Shown one piece after another: positions 16,605 through 25,420 of a DNA stretch of 64,000 nucleotides. Under the pieces are notes generated by a model. It made no database searches. It was not told the DNA's origin and saw only the letters and a list, made by a program, of their open reading frames with translations. Each line of letters begins with the position of its first letter. Position 1 is the stretch's first letter. The DNA comes from Nitrospirales bacterium (GTDB lineage Bacteria; Nitrospirota; Nitrospiria; Nitrospirales; UBA8639): assembly GCA_029261295.1 (NCBI GenBank), contig JAJDBP010000012.1, positions 62,001 to 126,000 on the forward strand, in the 5' to 3' direction. Position numbers and translations under genes: made by a program.

Positions 16605-16934
16605 GGTTTCTCCTAACCCCATGTGTGAAATTATGGACCAGGCGGTCTGGCTTGTGGAATGGACGAAAGTATCAGTCTCGCTCGGAAATCAAAGTGGACG
16701 CGTTTTAGATCGTGCGTTGTGACTTACAGCACTTGAAGGGTATTTGAAGGTTTTTCTTTAGCATGCCGATGACATATTGGAGCAATTCTGGCGATAGGGG
16801 TGGACCAATCATTCACAAAAAAAAAGGGTAGTGGATGATCCTGAGATGGAGAAAAACCATTGTGAAATATTCCTTACAAAAGTGGGCCATTTTAAAGTAG
16901 AAAAATAACAAGAATTTCTGTAATCTCCAGTCCC
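16605..16934. other. Intergenic region upstream of the TIR-like gene
   Basis: 330 bases. There is a short open stretch of about 29 codons from ATG 16632, too short to call. No strong hairpin is seen. It probably contains the promoter of the gene at 16935. Confidence 0.4.
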
Positions 16935-17828
16935 ATGTATCCTGGTTACCATTTCCTTCTGTTCCCTCCTTTCCCTCGGAATAATAATGTTTTTGTGGCC
17001 ATGAGTTTCGATGATGCATTTCAAGAGAGGTGGAGGTCGATACTCAAGCCGGCCATCGAGGAAGTTGGGTTGGAGCCATACCGCATTGATGCGGGAAAAA
17101 TAAGTAACTCCATTATGCATGAAATTCTTGATGGAATCGGGCAAGCAAAGCTCTTTTTGGCGGATATTTCTTCTGTAGCTCATATTCGAAATGGCAATGT
17201 GATGTATGAAGTAGGGATAGCACATGCCACGAGATTACCTGAAGAAGTTATTCTATTTCGCAATGATCATGATTCATTACCCTTTGATGTTCAAGGAATT
17301 AACATTAACTCTTATGATCCCTACACTAACCCCACTGTTGCCAAAGGAGCTGTTAAGCAAGCGTTACGAGAGGCAATGGCTGAAGTAAATCTTGGTAAGA
17401 ATAGGGCGGTAGAAAGGGCTATCCAATCCTTAGATGCTGGAACATACTATACACTTTTTTTTCTTCTTGCTTCTATGGAAGAAAAGAAAGAGTACAAAGG
17501 AAAAGATTTTCTCCCAAAAGGAGTCTCTTATTATTCAACGATAACCAGACTTCAAGAGCTAGGGTTAATTTCGACTAAATTCCTATCAATGGAAGAAATA
17601 GGAGAAGTAATGGGCGAATCAGATGAAGTACCGGAGGAAATAGCACAATATTCCCTTACATATTTTGGTAAAGTGGTATTTATCAAAATATTAAAGAGCC
17701 AGGCTGATTTTAGATGGCTTAATACCGATGAATTTCCTTCACAAAGACGAAAATTTTTGAAAGAGAAGACCCAGTCTTTAGTCTTGAGTGAGGATGAAGT
17801 GCTTCGCCTCTTTTTGTATTCGGATTAA
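16935..17828 (+). CDS. TIR-like / nucleoside-deoxyribosyltransferase-like effector with C-terminal helical domain
   Basis: 297 residues. Residues 19-~130 form a Rossmann-like domain of the TIR/deoxyribosyltransferase class: FVAMSFDDAF (20-29), IDAGKISNSI (51-60), LFLADISS (73-80) and NVMYEVGIAHA (88-98) with E92 at the place of a catalytic acid. Such domains act as NAD- or nucleotide-hydrolysing effectors or as sensors. The C-terminal ~150 residues (YYTLFFLLASMEEKKEY, then YYSTITRLQELGLIST) look like a winged-helix module. It is the last gene before attR. The first ~17 residues may be untranslated. A defence role is inferred from family and position. The enzymatic activity is not proven by sequence. 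Confidence 0.75.
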   Translation: MYPGYHFLLFPPFPRNNNVFVAMSFDDAFQERWRSILKPAIEEVGLEPYRIDAGKISNSIMHEILDGIGQAKLFLADISSVAHIRNGNVMYEVGIAHATRLPEEVILFRNDHDSLPFDVQGININSYDPYTNPTVAKGAVKQALREAMAEVNLGKNRAVERAIQSLDAGTYYTLFFLLASMEEKKEYKGKDFLPKGVSYYSTITRLQELGLISTKFLSMEEIGEVMGESDEVPEEIAQYSLTYFGKVVFIKILKSQADFRWLNTDEFPSQRRKFLKEKTQSLVLSEDEVLRLFLYSD

Positions 17829-18101
17829 CAATGCCCAGAAAATTTAATGCCAAATTTCTGAAAATGGCCGTCTTTTCCTTTTTGTTTAGGAAAGCCGGTA
17901 GAAATACAAAGTGGCTTGGAGTCTTTTCTCGTAATTCAATTTTTTATTTCTAGGTATTTAACCTAGTCCCACATTTTGTCCCCCTTTAGTCCCCCAATTA
18001 ATCCAAATTGGAAGGAATGGCATTAGTTGATATTTATAGATATTCTCCTTTTAAAACAATGGTTTAAGTCTTATTAGATCTTACCTAATCGCACTCATTT
18101 T

Positions 18102-18163
18102 AGGGACTTAAAATCCCTCGGGCTTAACGGCCCGTGCCGGTTCAAGTCCGGCCTCCGGCACCA
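18102..18163 (+). repeat. attR: 62-bp copy of the tRNA-Leu 3' end
   Basis: Identical to 5444-5505 over 62 bases, from the anticodon stem to CCA. It lacks the acceptor and D-arm 5' part, so it is not a functional tRNA gene. It marks the right boundary of the integrated element. Confidence 0.95.
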
Positions 18164-18527
18164 TAGGGTTTTCTTCTCTTTTCGTTTTACCTTTTCAACT
18201 TTCCAAAGTGAATCAACGTACTTAATCTTGTCCATTTCCAGCCATGTTGTCTGAGTGTGTGGATTATTTTTCGTCAAGGAATCTTTTTTCCTATGGGGTA
18301 AGGTTTGCATCGTAAGATGGTCTATCTGGTCATCTCCAAATCTTTCCTCTTACCTGCCTGCTAACGTTCCCCATGTTTTCATTACATATCTCTCTGCCAC
18401 TTCAGACTAGTTGTGGCTCATCTCTCTGGCACGTAGGTTGCTCAAGTTTTCCTAGAAGGGGATTCATTGTACCTAGGTAGTTGCCAAATTAAAGTGTTGG
18501 TCAATCATGAATGGGGAGGGGCTGTCT
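18164..18527. other. Intergenic region outside attR
   Basis: 364 bases of host sequence following the right attachment site. I see no gene or RNA. It should correspond to the original downstream neighbour of tRNA-Leu. A GGGGAGGGG ribosome-binding site for the STAS gene lies at its right end. Confidence 0.4.
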
Positions 18528-18860
18528 ATGTTAGTCATGACGCATTGGGATATGGAAACTCGTATATTATTCTTGTCGGGGCGTTTTGATAAAACCGCCC
18601 GTGTTCCTGTAGAAACCGCATTAGCCGAAAGTGAAGGACGAAGCTGCAATCAAGTGATTCTTGATTTTTCAAAAGTGTCCTCTCTGGATAGTGCTGGCAT
18701 TGGGAAATTACTGCTTTTGTATCATTCATTGAGAAAAAAGGGGGTTGCGCTCATCGTAAGAAATCCTCGGCCTTCGGTTGAAGGATTATTGCATTTAGTG
18801 AATATGGCCACGCTCTTTCCCATCGTCCATCATCATCCTGAGGTTCGATCAGTTGCGTAG
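18528..18860 (+). CDS. STAS-domain anti-sigma-factor-antagonist-like protein
   Basis: 110 residues from ATG 18528, chosen because GGGGAGGGG lies seven bases upstream; another in-frame ATG is at 18507. The whole protein is one STAS domain: ILFLSGRFD strand, VILDFSKVSSLDSAGIGKLL with the phosphorylatable Ser of the DSAG loop, then a LLLLYHSLRKKGVALIV helix-strand. Such proteins are the switch in partner-switching regulation. No kinase or phosphatase gene is next to it. It is followed by a second STAS gene. Confidence 0.85.
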   Translation: MLVMTHWDMETRILFLSGRFDKTARVPVETALAESEGRSCNQVILDFSKVSSLDSAGIGKLLLLYHSLRKKGVALIVRNPRPSVEGLLHLVNMATLFPIVHHHPEVRSVA

Positions 18861-18929
18861 GTATTTTATTTTTCACATCAAGCCATGTATTAAGTTGATC
18901 CCTGAGACGGCCGAAAAGATTCCTCAGTT

Positions 18930-19316
18930 ATGAGTCACTTGCCTCATCAGTCTCAACATCATTCTTCTATGCATATTATTACCCTTGGATCCTGTTTAGA
19001 TACTCAAGCAGAGCATCTCTTAGAGTCAGCGGTATATCAGGCACAAGAGGCACAAGGTCGACATATTCTACTCAATTTACAAGACTTAACGAAGATTGAT
19101 AGTCGGGGATTAGGAAAACTGTTTTTAACCTATCATCATCTCAATCGTCAGAAAATTCGGTTGAGTATTGTGAATCCTCGACCCATGGTCCGAGAAATGT
19201 TGGAGTTTGTGAATTTCCCAAAACTTGTTCGTATCTATGACTCCATTGATGAAATCGATGGTGTGGCGCCTGAACTCTTAGAAACGTCCGGGGTTCATTC
19301 ACCTGCTTTACATTAG
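18930..19316 (+). CDS. Second STAS-domain protein
   Basis: 128 residues. After ~12 His/Ser-rich residues there is a STAS core: IITLGSCLD, ILLNLQDLTKIDSRGLGKLFL with the DSRG phosphoacceptor loop, and LSIVNPRPMVREMLEF. It is related to the preceding gene (both have the NPRP motif followed by a helix), so the pair looks like a tandem duplication. It ends with a ~25-residue tail. Its function is assumed to be partner switching, and it may pair with the previous protein as antagonist or decoy. Confidence 0.85.
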   Translation: MSHLPHQSQHHSSMHIITLGSCLDTQAEHLLESAVYQAQEAQGRHILLNLQDLTKIDSRGLGKLFLTYHHLNRQKIRLSIVNPRPMVREMLEFVNFPKLVRIYDSIDEIDGVAPELLETSGVHSPALH

Positions 19317-19545
19317 TTTCATTCCAGTATTCTCTTGCCTCTCCTCCCAACCCTCTTTCACCCATAGTAAACAGAATATTTCTTCGATTTAGACAAAAGT
19401 GGATGGTCTAAATGAAAAGGTATGGAATGAGCTTTTCCAGTGCTTTCTTTGAACGTCTATTAACCTACACAATTCGCTCAAGAAACCAAGGAACCAAGCC
19501 GATACTTACCGTTGTAAGACGTTATTTCAGTAAAGGAGAAGTGCA

Positions 19546-19779
19546 ATGTATATAAAAACCGGATCAAATTCTGACGCAAGACCATCTCGAACTCTGTTGT
19601 TTCATCAGGATCCCGATATTCGTTTAGACGCGGCCATTCAACTCGGTGGGGGTTCTGTTGGAGTTTCGGATCAACGACTTGCGCTTGAAGCTTTGACAAC
19701 TGCACTTGAAGATCCCTGCTCGACGGTTCAGGAAGCAGTATTACAATCCTTGATGCGAATGAGTGCCAAAAATGGATAA
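19546..19779 (+). CDS. Small HEAT-repeat-like protein
   Basis: 77 residues behind a good AAGGAG site. It contains helical repeats like HEAT/PBS-lyase units: DPDIRLDAAIQLGG, then LALEALTTALEDPCSTVQEAVLQSLMRMS. One and a half repeats is the least that could fold. It is probably an interaction module. It precedes potABCD by 140 bases, but no functional link is evident. Confidence 0.65.
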   Translation: MYIKTGSNSDARPSRTLLFHQDPDIRLDAAIQLGGGSVGVSDQRLALEALTTALEDPCSTVQEAVLQSLMRMSAKNG

Positions 19780-19920
19780 CGGTTTCTTTGCCTATTTTTC
19801 ATGGTGGCATAAGATGTCAATTTTGTTTCGTCTCATTCATTGACTTCCTTTTTCCTCGCCTCCTAAAATCCCGACCAGCTTAGAACCGTTCTTTGCCCTT
19901 TAACAGAGAGATCCCTTCCT

Positions 19921-21003
19921 GTGTCGCCCATCGTTGAGCTCAAGGATGTTGTCAAAACTCATGGCCAGGTGGTGGCCGTTGATAAGGTTTCTCTCAGTAT
20001 TGGGACAGGGGAGTTTTTTTTCATATTGGGGCCAAGTGGGTCTGGGAAATCAACCCTATTACGATTAATCGCCGGCTTGGAAACCCTAGATTCCGGAACG
20101 ATTGCCATCCAACAACACGTCGTTAACTCAGATCCTCCCCATACCCGTCCTGTAAATATGGTGTTTCAGCAGTATGCCTTGTTTCCTCATATGACGGTGT
20201 TTGACAATATCGCTTTTGGGTTGAAAATGCGCCAACAGGAAAAAAATGATATTCAGGAGGCAGTTGAACGCATGGCGGTTCTGGTGAGGTTAGAAGGGAA
20301 AATGGAACGGTTTCCGACAGAACTTTCTGGAGGGGAACAGCAGCGAGTTGCTCTCGCCAGAGCTCTTGTCAATCGCCCGGTTGTCCTCCTGCTGGATGAG
20401 CCTTTGGCTGCGTTGGATCAACAGTTGCGACAAGAAATGCAAGCGGAACTCAAACGGGTGCAACAAGAAGTGAATGCCACGTTTATTTGTGTGACACATC
20501 AACAGGATGAAGCGCTTATGCTTTCAGATCGTATTGGGGTCATGCATGGTGGAAAAATCTTACAAGTGGGGACGCCGAAAGAAATTTATGATCAGCCACT
20601 ATCCTCAACCGTGGCCAAGTTTATCGGCCTTTCCAATACTGTTTTGGGCACGATTATTCGGATGGAGAATGATGTATGTTGGGTCAAGCCCGATCATTTC
20701 CCTGTATTGATGGCGCGTTGTCCCGCAGATTTACATCACGGACAAGCGATGGTGATGATTCGACCTGAGCATGTGCACATTTCGATTGATGAGCCTACCC
20801 ACACATATGAAAATTCTCTTCCAGCGGTAGTGCATCATGTTGGATTTCATGGTCATGAAGTATTCTATCAATGTCGATTGGGCAATGAATCCCTATGGAC
20901 CGTTCGTGTCCCAATAAGAGAAAGCCACGCAACAGCATTGACCGTCGGTCAAACGTTGTACCTTCAGTGGGCGGCCCATCATAGTTTTGCTCTCTCTCAC
21001 TAA
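19921..21003 (+). CDS. potA: Spermidine/putrescine ABC transporter ATPase (PotA-like)
   Basis: 360 residues from GTG 19921. Walker A GPSGSGKST is at 37-45, Q-loop VFQQYALFPH, signature LSGGEQQRVALARAL and Walker B VLLLDEPLAALD, followed by the C-terminal TOBE-type domain (about 270-355) with IRPEHVHI. The ATPase would energise import of polyamines or a related substrate, together with the three following genes. The closest alternative within the same subfamily is a ferric or other small-molecule importer. Order and spacing with B, C and D genes favour polyamines. Confidence 0.88.
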   Translation: MSPIVELKDVVKTHGQVVAVDKVSLSIGTGEFFFILGPSGSGKSTLLRLIAGLETLDSGTIAIQQHVVNSDPPHTRPVNMVFQQYALFPHMTVFDNIAFGLKMRQQEKNDIQEAVERMAVLVRLEGKMERFPTELSGGEQQRVALARALVNRPVVLLLDEPLAALDQQLRQEMQAELKRVQQEVNATFICVTHQQDEALMLSDRIGVMHGGKILQVGTPKEIYDQPLSSTVAKFIGLSNTVLGTIIRMENDVCWVKPDHFPVLMARCPADLHHGQAMVMIRPEHVHISIDEPTHTYENSLPAVVHHVGFHGHEVFYQCRLGNESLWTVRVPIRESHATALTVGQTLYLQWAAHHSFALSH

Positions 21004-21024
21004 TTTCACAGATCGTTCATCCTC

Positions 21025-21885
21025 GTGATCCATTTTTCTTCGTATGCGCTCCCATTGCCGATTCGGTATTTATTTTGGGCTGCAGGAATCTTTTTGCTGC
21101 TGTTCTTCTTTTTGCCATTACTGATGGTGTTGGGAGTGAGTTTTGCGAGTAGAGGACTATATGGAGGTGTTGAATGGATAGCGACCATTGGGAACTATAG
21201 TCGGTTGGCCGACCCTTTAGTGGGTGTCATTTTTCTTCGATCCTTGATTTTTGCAAGTATGACGACGATTGTGTGTGCCATCGTAGGATTTCCTCTGGCC
21301 TATATGGTGGCTCGAGCTTCTCCTCGATGGCAATTAATTTGGCTGACGTTGGTGATGATCCCCTTTTGGACGAATTTTCTTGTTCGAACCTATGCATGGA
21401 CCGTTATTTTACGGGTCGACGGATTGGTCAATACCTTTTTGCAAAGTATAGGAATGCAGGAAGAGCCCATATCCCTATTATTTACGGATTTTGCGGTGGC
21501 GATTGGGTTGATGTATGGCTATCTTCCGTTCATGGTCTTGCCGTTAATTGTGGCGATCGAACGCATCTCACCACAATTAGAAGAAGCCGCGTACGACTTG
21601 TATGCGTCGATGGGTGCCACGTTTCGACATGTGGTTGTTCCGTTGAGTAAACCAGGCTTTATTGCTGGAGGCATTCTAGTATTTATTCCTTCGTTAGGAG
21701 CCTTTATCACCCCCTATTTATTAGGTGGGGGACAAAAGATGATGATCGGAACCCTCATTCAACAGGAATTTCTGGTGTCACGAGATTGGCCTTTTGGATC
21801 GGCTCTTTCTCTAGGCTTGATGGGAACAGTCCTAATTCTGTGGGTTCTGCTCAGTCGAAGTTCTTTCGGGAAACAGGTGCAATGA
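21025..21885 (+). CDS. potB: Spermidine/putrescine ABC permease (PotB-like)
   Basis: 286 residues from GTG 21025, 21 bases after potA. It has six membrane segments; the N-terminal one is LFWAAGIFLLLFFFLPLLMVLG. The EAA loop EEAAYDLYASMGA is the contact site for the ATPase. The stop overlaps the potC start as ATGA, so the two are translationally coupled. Confidence 0.88.
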   Translation: MIHFSSYALPLPIRYLFWAAGIFLLLFFFLPLLMVLGVSFASRGLYGGVEWIATIGNYSRLADPLVGVIFLRSLIFASMTTIVCAIVGFPLAYMVARASPRWQLIWLTLVMIPFWTNFLVRTYAWTVILRVDGLVNTFLQSIGMQEEPISLLFTDFAVAIGLMYGYLPFMVLPLIVAIERISPQLEEAAYDLYASMGATFRHVVVPLSKPGFIAGGILVFIPSLGAFITPYLLGGGQKMMIGTLIQQEFLVSRDWPFGSALSLGLMGTVLILWVLLSRSSFGKQVQ

Positions 21886-22685
21886 GAGCAATGCCAAAAT
21901 TTATGACCATTTCGGGATTGATGGTCATGGGGTTTTTATATGTACCAGTCATTGTGTTGATTGGGTTTTCCTTTAATGCCTCGGCCGTGGGGTTAGCATG
22001 GGGAGGGTTTTCTCTTCAATGGTATGAGAAATTATTAACTGATCCTTCAATTATAGATGCGATGATGAATAGCTTGATCATCGCAGTCGTCTCTACTGTA
22101 TGTTCCCTCTTGTTCGGGCTTGGCGCAGCCATTGGGTTGGAGCAGTGGCGAGATGGGGATTCTTCATGGGTCAGTACTCTGATACTCTTGCCCCTGGTCA
22201 TTCCGGAAATTTTAATGGGGGTAGCCCTATTAATGATATTTGTGATGGTGCAAGCCCCCTTGGGGTTTGGGTCGATTATTATCGGGCATATGGTTTTTAA
22301 TCTTCCCTTGACTGTCGTCATTCTCCGAGCTCGTTTGCGCAAATTTGACCCTGCTTGGGAGGAAGCTGCGCGGGATTTAGGTGCGACCTCATGGGATGTT
22401 CTGACCAACATTACCTTGCCTATGTTGCGTCCAGCCATCGTGGGAGCTGCCCTTCTCAGTTTTACTGTCTCCTTGGATGATTTCGTGGTGACCTTTTTTG
22501 TTGCCGGTCCAGGATCCACGACATTGCCGCTTAAAGTGTTTTCCATGATCAAAACTGGGATTACGCCAGAAGTAAATGCCTTATCCGCTATTATGGTGAT
22601 GATTTCAATGGCTTGCGTCGGATTGTCGTGGTTATTTCAGCAACAGGCGAATTCCTCATTGAGAAAAAAGGACTCAAGGTCCTAA
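21882..22685 (+). CDS. potC: Spermidine/putrescine ABC permease (PotC-like)
   Basis: 267 residues from ATG 21882, which overlaps the potB stop (ATGA). An earlier start at 21786 would lie inside potB and is rejected. It has six membrane segments and the EAA loop EEAARDLGATS, followed by SLDDFVVTFFVAGPGSTTLP, a region conserved in PotC/PotH-type permeases. Confidence 0.9.
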   Translation: MRAMPKFMTISGLMVMGFLYVPVIVLIGFSFNASAVGLAWGGFSLQWYEKLLTDPSIIDAMMNSLIIAVVSTVCSLLFGLGAAIGLEQWRDGDSSWVSTLILLPLVIPEILMGVALLMIFVMVQAPLGFGSIIIGHMVFNLPLTVVILRARLRKFDPAWEEAARDLGATSWDVLTNITLPMLRPAIVGAALLSFTVSLDDFVVTFFVAGPGSTTLPLKVFSMIKTGITPEVNALSAIMVMISMACVGLSWLFQQQANSSLRKKDSRS

Positions 22686-22692
22686 TCCCACC

Positions 22693-23751
22693 ATGACAAT
22701 CTGTCTCTTTCTCTTGTTCTTAGGGCTTGGATCTTTGCTTGGGGGATGCTCAGATTCCTCCTCTTCGTCTCAACAAGAGCAAGCTGATAGGGCAACGCTT
22801 TATTATTTTACATGGTCGGATTATGTGGACCAGAAGATCATGGCTGCTTTTGAAGCGAGTCGTGGCGTCCGTGTAGTCGTTGATACGTTTAGTAGCAATG
22901 AAGAGTTATTAGCAAAAGTTCAAACGGGCATGATTGGCTATGATGTTGTCGTGCCTTCAGATTTTATGGCCGGTATTATGGGGCGGTTGGGACTGTTGGC
23001 GAAGTTAGATTTAGCCAAGATTCCCAACGTTCAAGATTTAGAACAACATTTGGCTCATTTGCCTTTTGATCCCACACAACAATTTGCCATCCCGTATTTA
23101 TGGGGGACTGTCGGTATTGGGTATAATGCGGATGTCGTGTCTGAAGTCCCAACCAGTTGGGCGATTTTGTGGGATCCGCGATATTCAGGTCGCATTAGTA
23201 TGTTGAATGATCAGCGAGAGGTCTTTGGCTTGGCATTGCGGGCTTTGGGTCATTCGTTAAATAGTCGTAATCCAGAAATCATTCAACAAGCCAAAGACCG
23301 GCTCATTCTTCAAAAGCCGTTGGTGAAGGCGTATACGAGCGAGCAATTCGATCAGCTCTTAGTGTCCGGAGAGGTGGTGTTAGCACATGCGTGGGGTGGC
23401 CCGGTGGCTCGAGCGATGCGAGAAGATCCTTCCATCCGATACGCCATCCCGCAGGAAGGTGGGACGATCTGGACGGACTGTTTAACTGTACTAGCCAGTT
23501 CCCAAAATAAATTGCTAGCCATGGATTTTATTAATTATCTCATCAGTGAGCAGGTGGCCCTTCAGACCTCACGACGATTGTTATTTGCGTCGGCAAATCG
23601 CCATGTCCGGAATCAGTTGCCACCGGAAATTCGAAACAATATTGCGGTGTATCCACCTGATGAAATTCTTTCTAGAATGGAATGGATGGAAGATGTTCAA
23701 GAAGCCATTCGAGTCTATGATCGCGCCTGGACAGAGCTAAAAGTTCATTAG
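22693..23751 (+). CDS. potD: Polyamine-binding lipoprotein (PotD-like)
   Basis: 352 residues with lipobox LLGGC (Cys19), then a Ser-rich linker and a periplasmic-binding fold. The mature N-terminus LYYFTWSDYVDQKIMAAFE and GYDVVVPSDFMAGIM are typical of PotD/PotF; acidic and aromatic residues expected to hold the amines are present (W, Y, D). It would bind the substrate and deliver it to PotBC. It begins 7 bases after potC. Confidence 0.9.
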   Translation: MTICLFLLFLGLGSLLGGCSDSSSSSQQEQADRATLYYFTWSDYVDQKIMAAFEASRGVRVVVDTFSSNEELLAKVQTGMIGYDVVVPSDFMAGIMGRLGLLAKLDLAKIPNVQDLEQHLAHLPFDPTQQFAIPYLWGTVGIGYNADVVSEVPTSWAILWDPRYSGRISMLNDQREVFGLALRALGHSLNSRNPEIIQQAKDRLILQKPLVKAYTSEQFDQLLVSGEVVLAHAWGGPVARAMREDPSIRYAIPQEGGTIWTDCLTVLASSQNKLLAMDFINYLISEQVALQTSRRLLFASANRHVRNQLPPEIRNNIAVYPPDEILSRMEWMEDVQEAIRVYDRAWTELKVH

Positions 23752-23858
23752 TGGACCTAGCAAGAATTATGGCTGGATTCCATTGTGCCCATCGTTGGCT
23801 TGACCCTTTTAGGCATCTGCTACTAGACTAAATCAATCATCATATTTTCGATTCGGGA

Positions 23859-24668
23859 ATGACGAAAGGCCTTTTCATGATTCAGCAATTGACACGACAA
23901 ATTCAATTTTTCTTCTGCTTGGCACTGATGCTTTTCCTGGGGAATGGGTTGGTGCTGGCGCAAATGCCTTTTGAGCCACCACAACAACCGGACTTTATTC
24001 CTGGAGAGGAGGCGACGCCAGCTCCCGAGCAGTTAACTGAAGAAGAGCAAAAGCGGTTGGAGTCGTTGGTGCCTTTATTAGCAGGCAATCAAGAGTTGTG
24101 GGCTATCGGAGAATTTGTGCATTTTGGTTCACATTCGGTTCCACATTTAATTAAAGCCCTAAAAATGCCTGGTTCTCGAATTCGGTTTAACGCGGCAGAA
24201 ACGTTGTCGATGATTAAGGATCCATCCGCTGTTCCAGCCTTGGTCGAAGTGGCGCTACAGACTGATGAAGAGTCTAAAGTCCGTTCCCATGCTCTTCGAG
24301 TGGCGACTCGATTGGATCCGAATCAGGTCATTCCGGCTATTAAAGGTATGGCAACAGACCCCAATTCCACTATTCGCAACACGGCAGTATTTGAAGCGCG
24401 GTATGTTCATCGAAAAGAAGTCCTGCCGATTATCATTGGGGTAATTCCTGACCCAGAGCAATATGTATCTATTACCGCGCGTGATTCGTTTTGGATCCTC
24501 ACTCGGTTTAGTGGTCCCATTCATAATTGGGAAATCTCGACACCAGAGAAACGAAAAGAGTGGGCGAAGGAATGGTGGGCTTGGTGGGAGAAAAATAAAG
24601 ACCGTTTTGATAGCCGACCTGCCCCAGCTGCGTCGCCTGAACCTCCGGCAAACTTGGATGTAAGTTAA
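23859..24668 (+). CDS. Secreted HEAT-repeat protein
   Basis: 269 residues (the start may be ATG 23877). The signal peptide is about 20-35 (FFFCLALMLFLGNGLVLAQ), then a Pro/Gln/Glu-rich segment. HEAT-like repeats follow from about residue 80 to 200 (PHLIKALKMPGSRIRFNAAETLSMI, ALVEVALQTDEESKVRSHALRV, AIKGMATDPNSTIRNTAVFEA). It ends with a Trp-rich region (EWAKEWWAWWEKNKDRF). It probably acts as a periplasmic interaction scaffold. Function unknown. Confidence 0.75.
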   Translation: MTKGLFMIQQLTRQIQFFFCLALMLFLGNGLVLAQMPFEPPQQPDFIPGEEATPAPEQLTEEEQKRLESLVPLLAGNQELWAIGEFVHFGSHSVPHLIKALKMPGSRIRFNAAETLSMIKDPSAVPALVEVALQTDEESKVRSHALRVATRLDPNQVIPAIKGMATDPNSTIRNTAVFEARYVHRKEVLPIIIGVIPDPEQYVSITARDSFWILTRFSGPIHNWEISTPEKRKEWAKEWWAWWEKNKDRFDSRPAPAASPEPPANLDVS

Positions 24669-24759
24669 GCAATGAGGATAAATTTGGTAAGGTATTTGAA
24701 TTCTCTTTCCGAAAAGATTTATTGTGGGACTTGAACACCAAAGGTAGGAGAGACGTGGT

Positions 24760-25290
24760 ATGGCAGTGCTGTCAATTGCAAAAGTCGGTAATCCCATTCT
24801 TCGACGAATCGCCAATCCGGTTGATCCCGATTTGATAGGGAGTCGACGCTTCCAAGAATTTCTTGATGATATGTTTGAAACGATGGTCCATTACGAAGGA
24901 ATTGGGTTAGCCGCTCCCCAGGTGGCCCAATCTGAGCAGGTTGTGGTCATGGAATGTGAAGGATCCGATGGGATTCCCAAAACCGTCCTCATTAATCCGA
25001 AAATTGTCTTTTACGGACCGACTCAAAGTGAAATGTGGGAAGGATGTTTGAGTATTGATAATATGCGTGGGAAGGTCATTCGGCCATCTATGGTCCGTGT
25101 GCAAGCCTATGATCGGCAAGGAGTGCTCCAAGACATCGAAGCGAATGGCTTGTATGCTGTGTGTATCCAGCATGAGATGGATCATTTACTTGGGAAACTG
25201 TTCATTGATCGTATGACTGACATGTCTACTTTGACCCAATTGGAAGAGTTTGATGCCTATTGGAAGGAAGACTCTGCCACAGTGGTTTAG
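24760..25290 (+). CDS. def: Peptide deformylase
   Basis: 176 residues. All three deformylase motifs are intact: GIGLAAPQV (47-55), EGCLS (94-98) and the metal site HEMDH (138-142). It removes the N-formyl group from nascent polypeptides in the cytoplasm. The usual partner fmt is not adjacent. Confidence 0.95.
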   Translation: MAVLSIAKVGNPILRRIANPVDPDLIGSRRFQEFLDDMFETMVHYEGIGLAAPQVAQSEQVVVMECEGSDGIPKTVLINPKIVFYGPTQSEMWEGCLSIDNMRGKVIRPSMVRVQAYDRQGVLQDIEANGLYAVCIQHEMDHLLGKLFIDRMTDMSTLTQLEEFDAYWKEDSATVV

Positions 25291-25420
25291 CGATTTATCC
25301 GTTGTTCCATCCACATATTTTCTTCCGTTATTCACTTCCACTTATCACGTGTCATGAATTCTGGGATTGTTCTTTCCAGGTTCAGTGATTTAAAAAAAAC
25401 TGTAATTTTTTTAACTCCTT

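Larger units (their letters stand above)
5444..18163 (+). mobile_element. 12.7-kb integrated element at tRNA-Leu (satellite-like genomic island)
   Basis: It is bounded by identical 62-bp direct repeats. The left one is within the tRNA-Leu gene and is followed 30 bases later by the stop codon of a tyrosine integrase. The right one is an isolated copy of the tRNA 3' end. Inside are an integrase, a CGNR-like zinc-finger protein, an excisionase-like small protein, an AlpA-like regulator, a Nu1-like (terminase small subunit) protein, a HEPN-like protein, a TIR-MBL fusion, a TIR-like effector and several small membrane proteins. No structural phage genes, conjugation genes or replication initiator are recognisable. 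The content fits a phage satellite or small integrative island. Autonomy, excision and helper dependence are unknown. Confidence 0.9.

Noticed and set aside
16632-16721. 29-codon open frame between AlpA and the TIR-like gene
   Set aside because: Too short and without a ribosome-binding site.
18095-18310. Minus-strand frame of 71 codons across attR (CRRPDLNRHGPLSPRDFKS)
   Set aside because: It is the antisense translation of the tRNA-Leu 3' end, a well-known artefact in annotations. No ribosome-binding site.
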